Shown: one piece after another, positions 15,455-23,619 of the stretch
How the letters are laid out: each line of letters starts with the position of its first letter
How positions within the stretch are numbered: the first letter of the stretch is position 1
From: JBCCDY01 sp039030555
GTDB lineage: Bacteria > Bacteroidota > Bacteroidia > Cytophagales > Cyclobacteriaceae
Length of the DNA stretch: 44,668 nt
Assembly: GCA_039030555.1 (NCBI GenBank)
Contig: JBCCDY010000030.1
Coordinates: 1 to 44,668, forward strand
Reading direction: 5' to 3'
The notes under the pieces: model-generated
Seen by the model: the letters and a program-made list of their open reading frames with translations, nothing else
What the model was told of the DNA's origin: nothing
Database searches by the model: none
Program-made: the position numbers and the translations under genes

Positions 15455-15487
15455 AGACCAGTCAGGTTTTCAAAACCTGACTGGTCT
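15455..15487. repeat. Perfect 16-bp-arm palindrome, REP-like
   Basis: AGACCAGTCAGGTTTT (15455-15470), one base C, then AAAACCTGACTGGTCT (15472-15487): perfect 16-base arms. It lies between genes, at the far end of neither, and resembles the short palindromic elements scattered through Bacteroidota intergenic DNA. It could also act as a bidirectional terminator-like structure. Copy number elsewhere cannot be seen from this window. Confidence 0.65.
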
Positions 15488-15637
15488 AAAGCTACTTTAG
15501 AGCCAGTAAACAAAGTTTTGTATGAATCAGATTTTTTGAAAAAAGCGATTATTGGTAAAAGCGGACATTCATATAAAAAGTGTGAATTGTACCATACACT
15601 CGGTAAAATGACACGTGATCTCTAGTTGGCTGGAAAT

Positions 15638-15645
15638 TAATTTTG
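15638..15645 (+). promoter_or_regulatory. -7 box before the flavoprotein operon
   Basis: TAATTTTG matches TAnnTTTG exactly. A start point near 15652 would exclude the TTG at 15643 as the start codon of the following gene and favours an ATG at 15682 or later. Confidence 0.4.
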
Positions 15646-15723
15646 CTTACAAATGAATTGATTCAGTTGATTCTACGGTTTATGAGTAAGCCACGAACAA
15701 ATAAGAAAAGTGTAAAACATATC

Positions 15724-16728
15724 ATGACCCGCAAGTCCTTTCTATGGAAAAGTAGACTAGGGGTATTGAGTTTAGGTTTTTCCAACCACTTATGGGCGTA
15801 CGCTACTAACATATCAAAAAGGACAAAAACCAATATGGATAAAAATGATTTTGAAGTTATCGTTATAGGTGGAAGTTATGCAGGGCTATCTGCGTCCATG
15901 ACCTTCGGTAGGTCATTGCGAAAAACCCTCATTATCGATTCCGGGAAACCATGTAATCGTCAGACACCTCATTCGCACAATTTTATCACCCAGGACGGCA
16001 GAAAACCTACTGATATTGCAAATGACGCATTACAACAAGTATTGGCTTACGATACCGTTCGGCTAAAGAATGACACGGTGATAAATATACATGGACAAGA
16101 TGGTGAGTTCATTGTCAGCAGCCAGTCAGGTGAAACATTCAAAGCTAGAAAACTACTATTTGCAACAGGCGTAAAAGACATCATGCCAAGCATCCCGGGC
16201 TTCGCGGAGAGTTGGGGTATCACAGCCATTCATTGCCCATATTGCCATGGATATGAAGTAAGAGGGAAAAATACTGGAATACTAGTAAATAATGAATCAG
16301 CTGATGAATTTGCTAAGCTTATCAAACACTGGACTCCTAATCTTAGGACATTTACAAACGGTGATGCAAAATTTGACAAAGACATTTTGAAGCAACTGGA
16401 TGTAGAGGTGATAGAGAAACCAATTGCCAAGATCAGTCATTTTGATGGCTACATAAGCTCACTTCAATTTGAAGATGGCAGTTCTCAAGAAATAGATGCA
16501 CTTTATCACCGACCAGCATTTGTGCAGCATTGCACCATACCTGAAAAACTCGGATGTGAATTAACCGATACGGGACACCTAAAAGTGAGCGAGTTTCAGC
16601 AAACCAATGTTCCCGGAGTTTACGCAGTAGGAGACTGTACTACTTTTTTTCGTTCTGTGGCTAATGCTGTCGCTCAGGGAAATATAGGAGCTGCAATGCT
16701 GAACCATGAACTAATTAGCCAAGGATGA
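15724..16728 (+). CDS. Thioredoxin-reductase-like FAD/NAD(P) oxidoreductase with CPYC motif
   Basis: The frame is open from 15643. ATG 15724 is preferred because it gives MTRKSFLWKSRLGVLSLG, a Tat-like signal (TRKSFL, one Arg replaced by Lys) analogous to the exported SDR in this window. ATG 15835 (MDKNDFEV) would give a cytoplasmic enzyme of normal size. The core has the FAD-binding VIVIGGSYAGLSA, the NAD(P)-domain region and redox motif HCPYCHGYE (Cys171 and Cys174 from the chosen start), and the closing FAD motif VYAVGDCT. This is the short thioredoxin-reductase-like class, about 300 aa in the core, that lacks a fused thioredoxin. Its stop overlaps the next ATG (ATGA), so it is co-translated with acetolactate decarboxylase. 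The electron acceptor is unknown. Confidence 0.8.
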   Translation: MTRKSFLWKSRLGVLSLGFSNHLWAYATNISKRTKTNMDKNDFEVIVIGGSYAGLSASMTFGRSLRKTLIIDSGKPCNRQTPHSHNFITQDGRKPTDIANDALQQVLAYDTVRLKNDTVINIHGQDGEFIVSSQSGETFKARKLLFATGVKDIMPSIPGFAESWGITAIHCPYCHGYEVRGKNTGILVNNESADEFAKLIKHWTPNLRTFTNGDAKFDKDILKQLDVEVIEKPIAKISHFDGYISSLQFEDGSSQEIDALYHRPAFVQHCTIPEKLGCELTDTGHLKVSEFQQTNVPGVYAVGDCTTFFRSVANAVAQGNIGAAMLNHELISQG

Positions 16729-17501
16729 TAAGAATAGGAATCATATTGACACTATTGATCATATCCTGTGAAACCAATAAAAATACCAAGATGCAAGCAA
16801 TAAAATACGAAAGGAACCTCTATCACTTCAATTTTAGAACGGCTTTTATGTCTGGCTTTTACGAGGGAGAATTCACCTTGGGTCAGATGCTAAACAAAGG
16901 AGATTTTGGATTGGGGACATTTAATAATTTGGAAGGAGAAATGATCGTCTTGAACGGAAAAGTATATCGTGCCACTACAGATGGACTGGCAGTAGAAGTT
17001 ACAGATCCTAATGTAAAAACACCTTCTGCTATGGTCACATTTTTTAAGCCGGATAGAGAAGTAGAATTGACCAACCTTACGAGAGATAAGCTCATTGAAT
17101 GGATTGAAGCAAACCTGGATACTCAAAGAGATATGTATGCACTCAAAATCACTGGAAGTTTTGAGTCACTAAAGGCGAGAAGCCAGCACCCCATATTTGA
17201 AAAGCCATTTCCGGAAATTGAGGAGATCGTTGATAATATGGTCTATCATGATTTGGAAGACGTGACGGGTACTTTGGTTGGATTTCAACTACCGCCTTAT
17301 TTGGACAATGTGAACTATCCAGGGCTACACTTTCATTTTATAGGTAATCAATCTACGCAAGAGGGAGGCTGTGCTCCTGGATTCAGCATCCGGCTCGCCA
17401 ACTTAAGCATAATGAAGCTTCATTCCTTTTCGGTGGATATCCCTCAAACGGATGATTACTATAAATTGGAAATGGATCAGGAAAAAAATAAGGTGATTTA
17501 G
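16725..17501 (+). CDS. budA: Alpha-acetolactate decarboxylase, lipoprotein form with altered zinc site
   Basis: 258 residues. The N-terminus MIRIGIILTLLIISC is a lipoprotein signal (Cys15), so the enzyme is predicted to be exported and lipid-anchored. The rest follows acetolactate decarboxylase (BudA/AlsD, acetolactate to acetoin): KGDFGLGTFNNLEGEMIVLNGKVYR (59-82, shown here only as its key stretch GDFGLGTFNNLEGE), TFFKPD, the basic segment around Arg152, GTLVGF, and the zinc-binding GLHFHFI with His202 and His204. In the known enzymes the third zinc ligand is the His of a GGH motif; here it is Cys216 (EGGCAPGF). No acetolactate synthase is nearby. It is translationally coupled to a flavoprotein and followed 18 bases later by an AraC regulator. 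Fold certain, activity uncertain. Confidence 0.85.
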   Translation: MIRIGIILTLLIISCETNKNTKMQAIKYERNLYHFNFRTAFMSGFYEGEFTLGQMLNKGDFGLGTFNNLEGEMIVLNGKVYRATTDGLAVEVTDPNVKTPSAMVTFFKPDREVELTNLTRDKLIEWIEANLDTQRDMYALKITGSFESLKARSQHPIFEKPFPEIEEIVDNMVYHDLEDVTGTLVGFQLPPYLDNVNYPGLHFHFIGNQSTQEGGCAPGFSIRLANLSIMKLHSFSVDIPQTDDYYKLEMDQEKNKVI

Positions 17502-17519
17502 CGGGACATAAAAGGGCGT

Positions 17520-18359
17520 ATGGAGAATAATTATCTGGATATAGGGAGACTGGCAAGGAAGCTAGCGAAAGTGAATTTAGATGAAGAGGTTATCAATATG
17601 CGAAACCTCTATAAGGTGGTTATTGTAACTAAAGGAACTATGCACATCAGAATCAGCGAGCGAACCTATGAAATCAAGCGCAATACCCCGTACTTCATTG
17701 CTCCAGGTCAAGTTTCTCGGCTTTATGAATATAGCAATGATGTGGATGGCTACTGTGTAGCATTCGATATTGACTACTTTCTTCTATGCCTAAAGAACCA
17801 GGTGCAGTTGTGCTTTTATCCATTCTTTCAACTGGATAAATACCCATTGCTTCAGCTTAATACCATTCAAAACAAAAAAGTATTGGGCCTAATGAAGAAG
17901 ATTGAGATAGAATACAACTCTCGAAAAGAGATCAACGATGACTTACTTACGAAACTTTATCTCAATATACTACTGATTGAGATCGAAAGGATTTACAAGC
18001 TTAAAAATTCCAACCAAAGTAATGAACAATCAAGAAAGCGTTTGATCTCCTCAAAATTCAGGCAATTAGTAGAAAAGAATTACCTATCCGTTCGCAAGGT
18101 CGCTGAGTATGCAGATATGCTGACTATCGCACCAAACTATCTCAATGATGTGGTGAAAGAAACAACGCATCAGTCAGCCAGTGAGGTAATTCATGGTCGC
18201 CTAATCCTTGAGGCAAAAGCCCAACTCATTCAAACCGAAATGTCAGTCAACGAAGTAGCCTACCACCTACAGTTCAATGACAGCTCTTATTTCTGCCGCT
18301 ATTTTAGAAGATATACAGGAGTAAGCCCTAAAACCTTCAGAGAGACTAATCATTTTTAA
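17520..18359 (+). CDS. AraC family regulator (upstream tandem paralogue)
   Basis: 279 residues: N-terminal cupin-like domain (LYKVVIVTKGTMHIRISERTYEIKR, given by its key part TKGTMHIRI; then TPYFIAPGQVSRLYEY) and C-terminal AraC helix-turn-helix pair (VAEYADMLTIAPNYLNDVVK; VNEVAYHLQFNDSSYFCRYF; YTGVSPKTFRE). It starts 18 bases after the acetolactate decarboxylase stop and so likely belongs to that operon and regulates it. It is clearly paralogous to the next gene: both share YLNILLIE(I/L)ER, the same linker length and the same HTH pattern (LEAK-QL-QTE). The ligand is unknown; the cupin pocket suggests a small organic acid or similar. Confidence 0.85.
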   Translation: MENNYLDIGRLARKLAKVNLDEEVINMRNLYKVVIVTKGTMHIRISERTYEIKRNTPYFIAPGQVSRLYEYSNDVDGYCVAFDIDYFLLCLKNQVQLCFYPFFQLDKYPLLQLNTIQNKKVLGLMKKIEIEYNSRKEINDDLLTKLYLNILLIEIERIYKLKNSNQSNEQSRKRLISSKFRQLVEKNYLSVRKVAEYADMLTIAPNYLNDVVKETTHQSASEVIHGRLILEAKAQLIQTEMSVNEVAYHLQFNDSSYFCRYFRRYTGVSPKTFRETNHF

Positions 18360-18480
18360 GCTTTTTGAATAAAGAAATTCATATTAGCCTTCTCTTTATT
18401 CCATCACTATGACTGTTAAAGAATTCAAGAATTTAATATCTAATCTTCCCATATTGACGATTGTTTGAAACAAATCTATT

Positions 18481-19377
18481 TTGGGTAAGCGAATTGACAA
18501 TAGTACTCCGAATTATGATATCTCTTCAATACTGGAACTTGGGGATAGCCATAAGGATTTTCATATAGGAGAGCCTGCTTTCGGAGCGGCTTTAATCACG
18601 CCTCACAGAAGTACATATTACTGTATTTTATTTCTTACCAAAGGCTCAATTCATCATGTTACCAACCTTCAGGATGATTTGATTGAATCGGGTAGTATGG
18701 CATTTACCAGTCCTGGAATGATCAATTGGTGGCATTCAGGAGATAATAAACTTGAAGGGTATTCCATTTTATTCACGAGGGATTTTTTTAGACAGGGCGC
18801 CAATGATATAGTTGACTTAAGCCGTTTTCCATTTTTTCAGTGGGATGCACAACACAAAATTGAACTGAATTACAATCAGCAGCAGGAAATACAGTCGCTG
18901 CTGAAAAGAATGAAAAAAGAGTACGATGAAAAACGGTTAAAGAACCATTCTGTCCTTCAGTCTTATTTAAATATTCTTTTGATCGAGTTGGAACGTCAAT
19001 ATACCGATGTGGTTTCAACTCAAAGTATTGACTTACCGAAAAGCACAAGGCTCGCTAATGAATACAAGTGCATGGTTAGTAATCAGTTTAAGCATAAGAA
19101 GTCTGTAAAAGAATATGCGGATGTATTGAATGTAACCGCCAACCATTTAAATGATACGGTCAAATCAGTCACAGGCCAAACGGCAGGTTCTTTAATTCAG
19201 GAAATGATCTTGCTGGAAGCCAAAATCCAGCTTCATCAAACAGAATATACCATAGCTCAAATTTCTTATAATCTGAATTTTAAAGATCCTTCTTACTTCG
19301 GAAGGTTTTTCAGGAAGCATACTGGAATGACACCACAGCAGTTTCGTTCTGCTAAGGGTGAGGGGGCTATTAGTTAG
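18481..19377 (+). CDS. AraC family regulator (downstream tandem paralogue)
   Basis: 298 residues. No ATG is available: an in-frame TGA lies at 18466-18468 and the only usual start after it is TTG at 18481. The product has the same layout as its neighbour: cupin-like domain (CILFLTKGSIHHVTNL, MAFTSPGMINWW) and AraC domain (VKEYADVLNVTANHLNDTVK; IAQISYNLNFKDPSYFGRFF; HTGMTPQQFRS). The two probably arose by tandem duplication and diverged in the sensing half. It lies 121 bases after the first copy, with separate promoter space between, and just upstream of a TauD-type dioxygenase that it may control. The rare start codon lowers certainty about the first few residues only. Confidence 0.82.
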   Translation: MGKRIDNSTPNYDISSILELGDSHKDFHIGEPAFGAALITPHRSTYYCILFLTKGSIHHVTNLQDDLIESGSMAFTSPGMINWWHSGDNKLEGYSILFTRDFFRQGANDIVDLSRFPFFQWDAQHKIELNYNQQQEIQSLLKRMKKEYDEKRLKNHSVLQSYLNILLIELERQYTDVVSTQSIDLPKSTRLANEYKCMVSNQFKHKKSVKEYADVLNVTANHLNDTVKSVTGQTAGSLIQEMILLEAKIQLHQTEYTIAQISYNLNFKDPSYFGRFFRKHTGMTPQQFRSAKGEGAIS

Positions 19378-19406
19378 TAATACAATCCTTAAAAAGTACC
19401 AGACTT

Positions 19407-19424
19407 AGAGGCTTTTGTGCCTCT
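19407..19424 (+). other. Small hairpin between the regulator and the dioxygenase gene
   Basis: AGAGGC (19407-19412), loop TTTTGT, GCCTCT (19419-19424): a six-pair perfect stem without a T run. It may be a weak terminator of the AraC gene or a leader structure of the dioxygenase mRNA. Confidence 0.3.
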
Positions 19425-19476
19425 ACCATAGCAATTAGAGATCGTTCTATTTAATAGAAACTTAAGATATGAAATC

Positions 19477-20265
19477 ATGGAATATCAAAGAATTCAAATA
19501 GAACCACTAAAACCGCACCTTGGGGCAATTATAACTAGCTTGGATTTATCGACTAAGCAGTATGATGGTGAAGTCATAAAAGAAATAATGGATGCTTACA
19601 GAACGTATCAACTGCTTTTATTCAGAGATACAATTCTAAGACCTGAAGAACAGATTCGATTTTCCCAACTCTTCGGTAAGCTAGAAACCTTTCCTTACAG
19701 GCCTACTCAGATCAGGGAACACCCTGAAATTTTCAGATTATCAACCAATGAAGATGAAGGATATTTGAACGTGGGCTTTTACTGGCATCAGGATGGGTCT
19801 TTTAGAAATACACCTACGGCTACTTCTATTTTTCATTTGGTGAAAGTACCGCATGAGGGTGGAGAGACACTTTTTGCCAATGCCTATGAAGCCTACGAAA
19901 AAATACCCGAACACTTAAAAGAGCTCGCTGAAAAAATGAAAACCATTCACGAAGGGAACGTGGTGCATGATTTGGTCATTACACATCCGGTAACTGGTAA
20001 AAAGGCTCTTTATCTCAATCTCGGATTGGTGCGATCCGTCAAAGGTTTTGAAACCGATGAACGAGATAAAGCAGAGGAACTTATGAGCTTATTTAAGTCT
20101 ATACTTGACGATCCCAAAGTGATGTATACACACGAATGGAAAGAAGGCGATTTGATTGTGGCCGATAATTACTCTGTTTTCCATCAGGCTACAGAAACGA
20201 AACCGGATTATGAAAGGACTTTGCATCGTACTTCCATACTTGGGGAAGCAACATTGAATAGTTGA
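19477..20265 (+). CDS. TauD/TfdA family Fe(II)/2-oxoglutarate dioxygenase
   Basis: 262 residues, full length for TauD/TfdA enzymes. The iron triad is His104-x-Asp106 (YWHQDGSF) and His236 (DNYSVFHQATE); the 2-oxoglutarate-binding Arg is R247 or R251 (YERTLHRTSI). The N-terminal IEPLKPHLGAIITSLDLS and LLLFRDTILRPEEQIRFSQLFG are characteristic. These enzymes hydroxylate small substrates such as taurine, alkyl sulfates, aryloxy acids or amino-acid derivatives; the substrate here cannot be read from sequence. No sulfonate transporter is adjacent, so a TauD role in sulfur supply is not supported. The neighbouring AraC regulators suggest induction by a small molecule. It ends at a strong bidirectional terminator. 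Confidence 0.88.
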   Translation: MEYQRIQIEPLKPHLGAIITSLDLSTKQYDGEVIKEIMDAYRTYQLLLFRDTILRPEEQIRFSQLFGKLETFPYRPTQIREHPEIFRLSTNEDEGYLNVGFYWHQDGSFRNTPTATSIFHLVKVPHEGGETLFANAYEAYEKIPEHLKELAEKMKTIHEGNVVHDLVITHPVTGKKALYLNLGLVRSVKGFETDERDKAEELMSLFKSILDDPKVMYTHEWKEGDLIVADNYSVFHQATETKPDYERTLHRTSILGEATLNS

Positions 20266-20276
20266 AAAACTAGTGT

Positions 20277-20312
20277 AATGAGGCTATCATAACTAACCAT
20301 GATAGCCTCATT
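20277..20312. terminator. Bidirectional terminator between convergent genes
   Basis: AATGAGGCTATCAT (20277-20290) and ATGATAGCCTCATT (20299-20312) are perfect 14-base arms around an 8-base loop. T follows on the plus strand and A precedes on the other side. It lies exactly between the dioxygenase stop and the stop of the nucleoid-associated gene. Confidence 0.85.
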
Positions 20313-21362
20313 TTAATTTTCCTGATCGTAATAGATCTTGTAGAATTTCTTTCCACTCTCAGGATCAACACCTTTCTCAATCAACTCCCTATTGCCATGA
20401 ATGTAGACATGAAAGTTTTTGTCAAGTTTTAAAACACTTTTAAACACTCTGGCTTTCTTTTTTACGGCATTTTGGGAGATATTGAACTGATTGGGCATGC
20501 TAAGGTCCTGTTCTTCCGAAATTTGGTTTTCGAACTGCTGAAAAGAGTCTATCAATTGAGGATGTTGAAAAACTTTATCCATGAATTCTTCACGATCGAA
20601 CTGTTCCCTTTCTTTGAAAAAATCCATGGACTTGTTCAAGAGGTCAACCTGATCGGCCTTATCAATTTCCATTTCCTGTGGTAATTGTTTCGAGACAAAG
20701 TCTTTGGTGATGGAAAGGAAATTATTCGTTTGATGGTAGCCCGTAGAAGCCGGTCTTACATTTAAAAACGATTCCTTCCAGAAAGCTGCTTCAGATTGCC
20801 TGCTGGAATTGTCGATCAGGCACATTTTGAAACCGGATTCGCTATCCATATTAAAAACCAGACAACCTTTATCCAGCTTTCTGGAATCTGCCCCTGAATC
20901 AAAGCCTACCTGAAAAGTGTTTCCGGAAGTATCCAGCTTGAGGTACTTTACGACTGATTCGATCTTGAATATTCCTATTCCATCCAGCGTTTCGTCACCA
21001 AACAGCAGATTGGAAAAGTAGGCCATATAAAAATCACCTTCCTTGATCATGGGGTGATTACTGCATTTGTACAGAAAATCAGCCAGTTCTCTGGAGTATT
21101 GATGGAGTGTGGATTTATCTTCAAATACCTTTTTCAGAATGGAGAAAACCGGATTATGGCTGTGGTCGTGGTTGGAAAACGTAAATTCAAAAAGCTCCTC
21201 TGGCCTGAAACCAGTAGTAAAATACTCCAAAAGCAAAGTCTTTAATTCAGGATCGGAAATCTCAAGTGGGTTCTCAGATAAACTTATGCCAGTCTCCTCA
21301 AACCTGTTTCCTACCTTATGAACGGACACTGTTCCAAGATTACACTGTGAAATATCAATCAT
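20313..21362 (-). CDS. Nucleoid-associated protein (NdpA/YejK family)
   Basis: 349 residues, similar in length to the 37-kDa nucleoid-associated proteins (PF04245). Recognisable parts are the N-terminal VSVHKVGNRFEETGISLSE, the central FLYKCSNHPMIKEGDFYMAYF, then IGIFKIESVVKYLKL, the acidic-basic region FQVGFDSGADSRKLDKGCLVF, FWKESFLNVRPASTGYHQT, and the C-terminal LDKNFHVYIHGNRELIEKG. The protein binds DNA in E. coli; its precise role is unclear. This is the Bacteroidota variant, often a single gene. It is transcribed alone and convergent with the dioxygenase. No regulatory site is seen beyond the terminator. Confidence 0.85.
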   Translation of the reverse strand: MIDISQCNLGTVSVHKVGNRFEETGISLSENPLEISDPELKTLLLEYFTTGFRPEELFEFTFSNHDHSHNPVFSILKKVFEDKSTLHQYSRELADFLYKCSNHPMIKEGDFYMAYFSNLLFGDETLDGIGIFKIESVVKYLKLDTSGNTFQVGFDSGADSRKLDKGCLVFNMDSESGFKMCLIDNSSRQSEAAFWKESFLNVRPASTGYHQTNNFLSITKDFVSKQLPQEMEIDKADQVDLLNKSMDFFKEREQFDREEFMDKVFQHPQLIDSFQQFENQISEEQDLSMPNQFNISQNAVKKKARVFKSVLKLDKNFHVYIHGNRELIEKGVDPESGKKFYKIYYDQEN

Positions 21363-21466
21363 TGTTTATTTTACCTTCTTTTAATCCAAACTACCATTAA
21401 AAATGGTATTCGTTTACTACAAATATTGATAAAGTAAACTATAGAGCTATACTGAAAAGAGAAATT

Positions 21467-21859
21467 ATGGAAATCACACTCGAAGAGCGCATTGAACGCT
21501 CCAAAACAAGCATTTTTAAAGCGGTATTTCCGAATACCACTAATCATTATGACACGCTTTTTGGAGGAACGGCCATGCAGCTGATGGATGAAGTGGCCTT
21601 CATTACGGCTACCAGATTCAGCAGACAGCGCATGGTCACGGTGAGCAGTGATCAGATTGATTTTGAAAAGCCCATTCCAGCAGGAACGATAGTGGAATTA
21701 AAAGGGAAAGTGCTTTCCGTTGGTACCACAAGCCTCAAGGTTGGTGTAGAGATATTTATAGAACAGATGTATAAGGAAGGTAGAGACAAAGCCATCAAAG
21801 GCGTATTTACTTTCGTTGCCATTGATGATAACAAGAAGTCTGTTAAAATTAATGGATGA
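21467..21859 (+). CDS. Acyl-CoA thioesterase (YciA-like, hotdog fold)
   Basis: 130 residues, the single-hotdog size of YciA and other bacterial acyl-CoA hydrolases. Conserved parts are FPNTTNHYDTLFGGTAMQLMDE, of which NHYDTLFGG carries the loop and D41-E42 near MQLMDEVA the catalytic acid, then VTVSSDQIDFEKPIPAG and GKGKV-like ELKGKVLSVGTTSLKVGVE. It hydrolyses acyl-CoA to free acid and CoA in the cytoplasm and normally forms hexamers. It is divergent from the nucleoid protein (about 100 bases between) and convergent with the GT39 gene (14 bases between). No frameshift or odd residues. Confidence 0.88.
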   Translation: MEITLEERIERSKTSIFKAVFPNTTNHYDTLFGGTAMQLMDEVAFITATRFSRQRMVTVSSDQIDFEKPIPAGTIVELKGKVLSVGTTSLKVGVEIFIEQMYKEGRDKAIKGVFTFVAIDDNKKSVKING

Positions 21860-21872
21860 TCGGACTAAGGTC

Positions 21873-23393
21873 TCAATGATAATTCTTCAACTCCTTCCAG
21901 AATTCTTCAACCGGCTTTTTTAGATCACGGCAGATGTAAATTCCCAGCACATCTTCATAGGACATGCAGTAACTACAGCCGTAGTCCGCATATTTTTCTA
22001 CAGAATGAAACAGTTCTTTTAAGCCATCCGGGTTTGAACTTAATAAAATAAGAGTGCCTCCGTCATAATCCCGATATCCCCATATCCAGTAACTGTTATG
22101 GTTGCCAATGCTTTTTGGTAGGTCATATTCATCCGCATAGTAATCAATCGCTCCAGCCTTTCCATAATTGGAGCCGAACAAATAGGTGTTCTTCTTTTCA
22201 TCTACATCCAAACTGTGGTAGGCTTCTGCTATGGCCGCTACCTGTTCTTCCCACCCGTGCATATCTGCATAGAATTGAGGCAATTCCTTTTCTTCATGTC
22301 CTTCGTCATTACTTTTGGAAATACCCAGCCAATTGGAGTAGGATATAAACTGTTGCTGGGGAAGTAGAGGAACTGCCAAGGGTATAAAAAATAAACCAAG
22401 TGCTAAAAACGTAATTATTACTCCTTTGAGAACGAGTTTTTCGCCCAACCATTTCCAAGATTCCAAGGCTATCCCGCCGCTGGCATAAAGGATCGGCATG
22501 GAAGCTGCCAGGTATTCGGATTTACTATTTCCATTAAGGACCAGAATGATGAACGTACTTGCGAATATCCAACCAAGCAGTCGATATTCTTTCAATTTAT
22601 TTGAAAAGAAAATAAAGCCTAGACCTGTCACCCAGATCAGGAAATTATTGGGACTATTGATCAGAAATTGACCACTGATGAATGACCAGGCGTTCAGACC
22701 ACTGTATTTCCCGGATGTAGCATTATCGATGAATTCCAGATGTGCCCAATTGTGGGTCATATTCCAAATGATAAATGGAGAGAAGATTAGTAGTGCAATA
22801 GCAGCTGAATAATACGGCCATAGTGTTATCAGCCACTTTCTGGAAGGTGTTAATAGGATGCCGACCAGCAAACCAATGCCGAGCCAAATTGTACTCAATT
22901 TATTGAGCAGGCTCAAGCCTAATACCACCCCAATCCAGATCCACCACTTTTTATCCCGTGTCTGGATCAACTGAATGATGAGGTAGTATGTCATCGACCA
23001 AAAAAAGAGGTCGTAGACGTTCATAGAATAAAATGTACCAAACCCAAGATTAATAGGCGAGATGATGTAGGCCAGACAGGCTAAAGTAATCGCGAATAGG
23101 CTTCCTCCCATTCGTTCAGTAATTTTTCCAACCAAAAAAACGGTGGATGTTCCAATTAAAGCAGGGAACAAACGGATTACGAAAAGTGAATCATCAAAAA
23201 CAGAGGTAATCAATCCTAAGAAGAGTGTACTCAAGGGAGGTTGATCGACAAAACCCGTTGCTGGATGCTCTGCACAGGCCAAATAATAAAGCTCATCCCG
23301 GAATATTCCATACCCACCTGAAACAACCACAATGAAGTGGATTAGAAACTTCAGAAAGGCAAATCCGATAATGAGCTTTTTTGAGTCTTTCAT
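21873..23393 (-). CDS. GT39-type membrane glycosyltransferase (PMT/ArnT-like)
   Basis: The frame begins four codons earlier with a GTG, but ATG 23393 (MKDSKKLIIGF) is preferred. 506 residues, roughly 11-13 TM helices. The first periplasmic loop has the family's acidic pair Asp33-Glu34 (GIFRDELYYLACAEHP, then GFVDQPPLST), characteristic of GT39/ArnT-like lipid-linked sugar transferases of Bacteroidota. The C-terminal soluble part (about 370-506) contains two Cys pairs (YGCSYC and YICRDL). The family moves sugars from polyprenyl phosphate to lipid, protein or polysaccharide; the acceptor is unknown. It stands alone, so no pathway partner can be inferred. Confidence 0.85.
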   Translation of the reverse strand: MKDSKKLIIGFAFLKFLIHFIVVVSGGYGIFRDELYYLACAEHPATGFVDQPPLSTLFLGLITSVFDDSLFVIRLFPALIGTSTVFLVGKITERMGGSLFAITLACLAYIISPINLGFGTFYSMNVYDLFFWSMTYYLIIQLIQTRDKKWWIWIGVVLGLSLLNKLSTIWLGIGLLVGILLTPSRKWLITLWPYYSAAIALLIFSPFIIWNMTHNWAHLEFIDNATSGKYSGLNAWSFISGQFLINSPNNFLIWVTGLGFIFFSNKLKEYRLLGWIFASTFIILVLNGNSKSEYLAASMPILYASGGIALESWKWLGEKLVLKGVIITFLALGLFFIPLAVPLLPQQQFISYSNWLGISKSNDEGHEEKELPQFYADMHGWEEQVAAIAEAYHSLDVDEKKNTYLFGSNYGKAGAIDYYADEYDLPKSIGNHNSYWIWGYRDYDGGTLILLSSNPDGLKELFHSVEKYADYGCSYCMSYEDVLGIYICRDLKKPVEEFWKELKNYH

Positions 23394-23619
23394 TTTTAAA
23401 ACCACATCTTAATTTACTGAAAAAGGACTTTCCGGAAAGCTTAAAAGACTCAAGCTCTAAAACCGGGCTAAACTTGCATTAACTGAAGATCCAAAGTGTT
23501 GATAGATCACTTCCATTATTGTTGAGGAGTGTTTTCAAATACTAAATCCAATAATCTCCTGTTTGATTGTCAAATAACCGTATCTTTCCATTTCACCTTA
23601 TCATTTAAAATAGATCCAT

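Noticed and set aside
15455..15487. Rho-independent terminator of the PadR operon or flavoprotein operon
   Set aside because: No gene ends near it; both neighbouring operons begin, not end, on its sides.
19477..20265. Taurine utilisation gene tauD
   Set aside because: No TauABC transporter or sulfur genes nearby; the family is broad, so no gene symbol is given.
20472..21321. Plus-strand frames over the nucleoid-associated protein
   Set aside because: Antisense shadows; the minus-strand protein is a clear family member.
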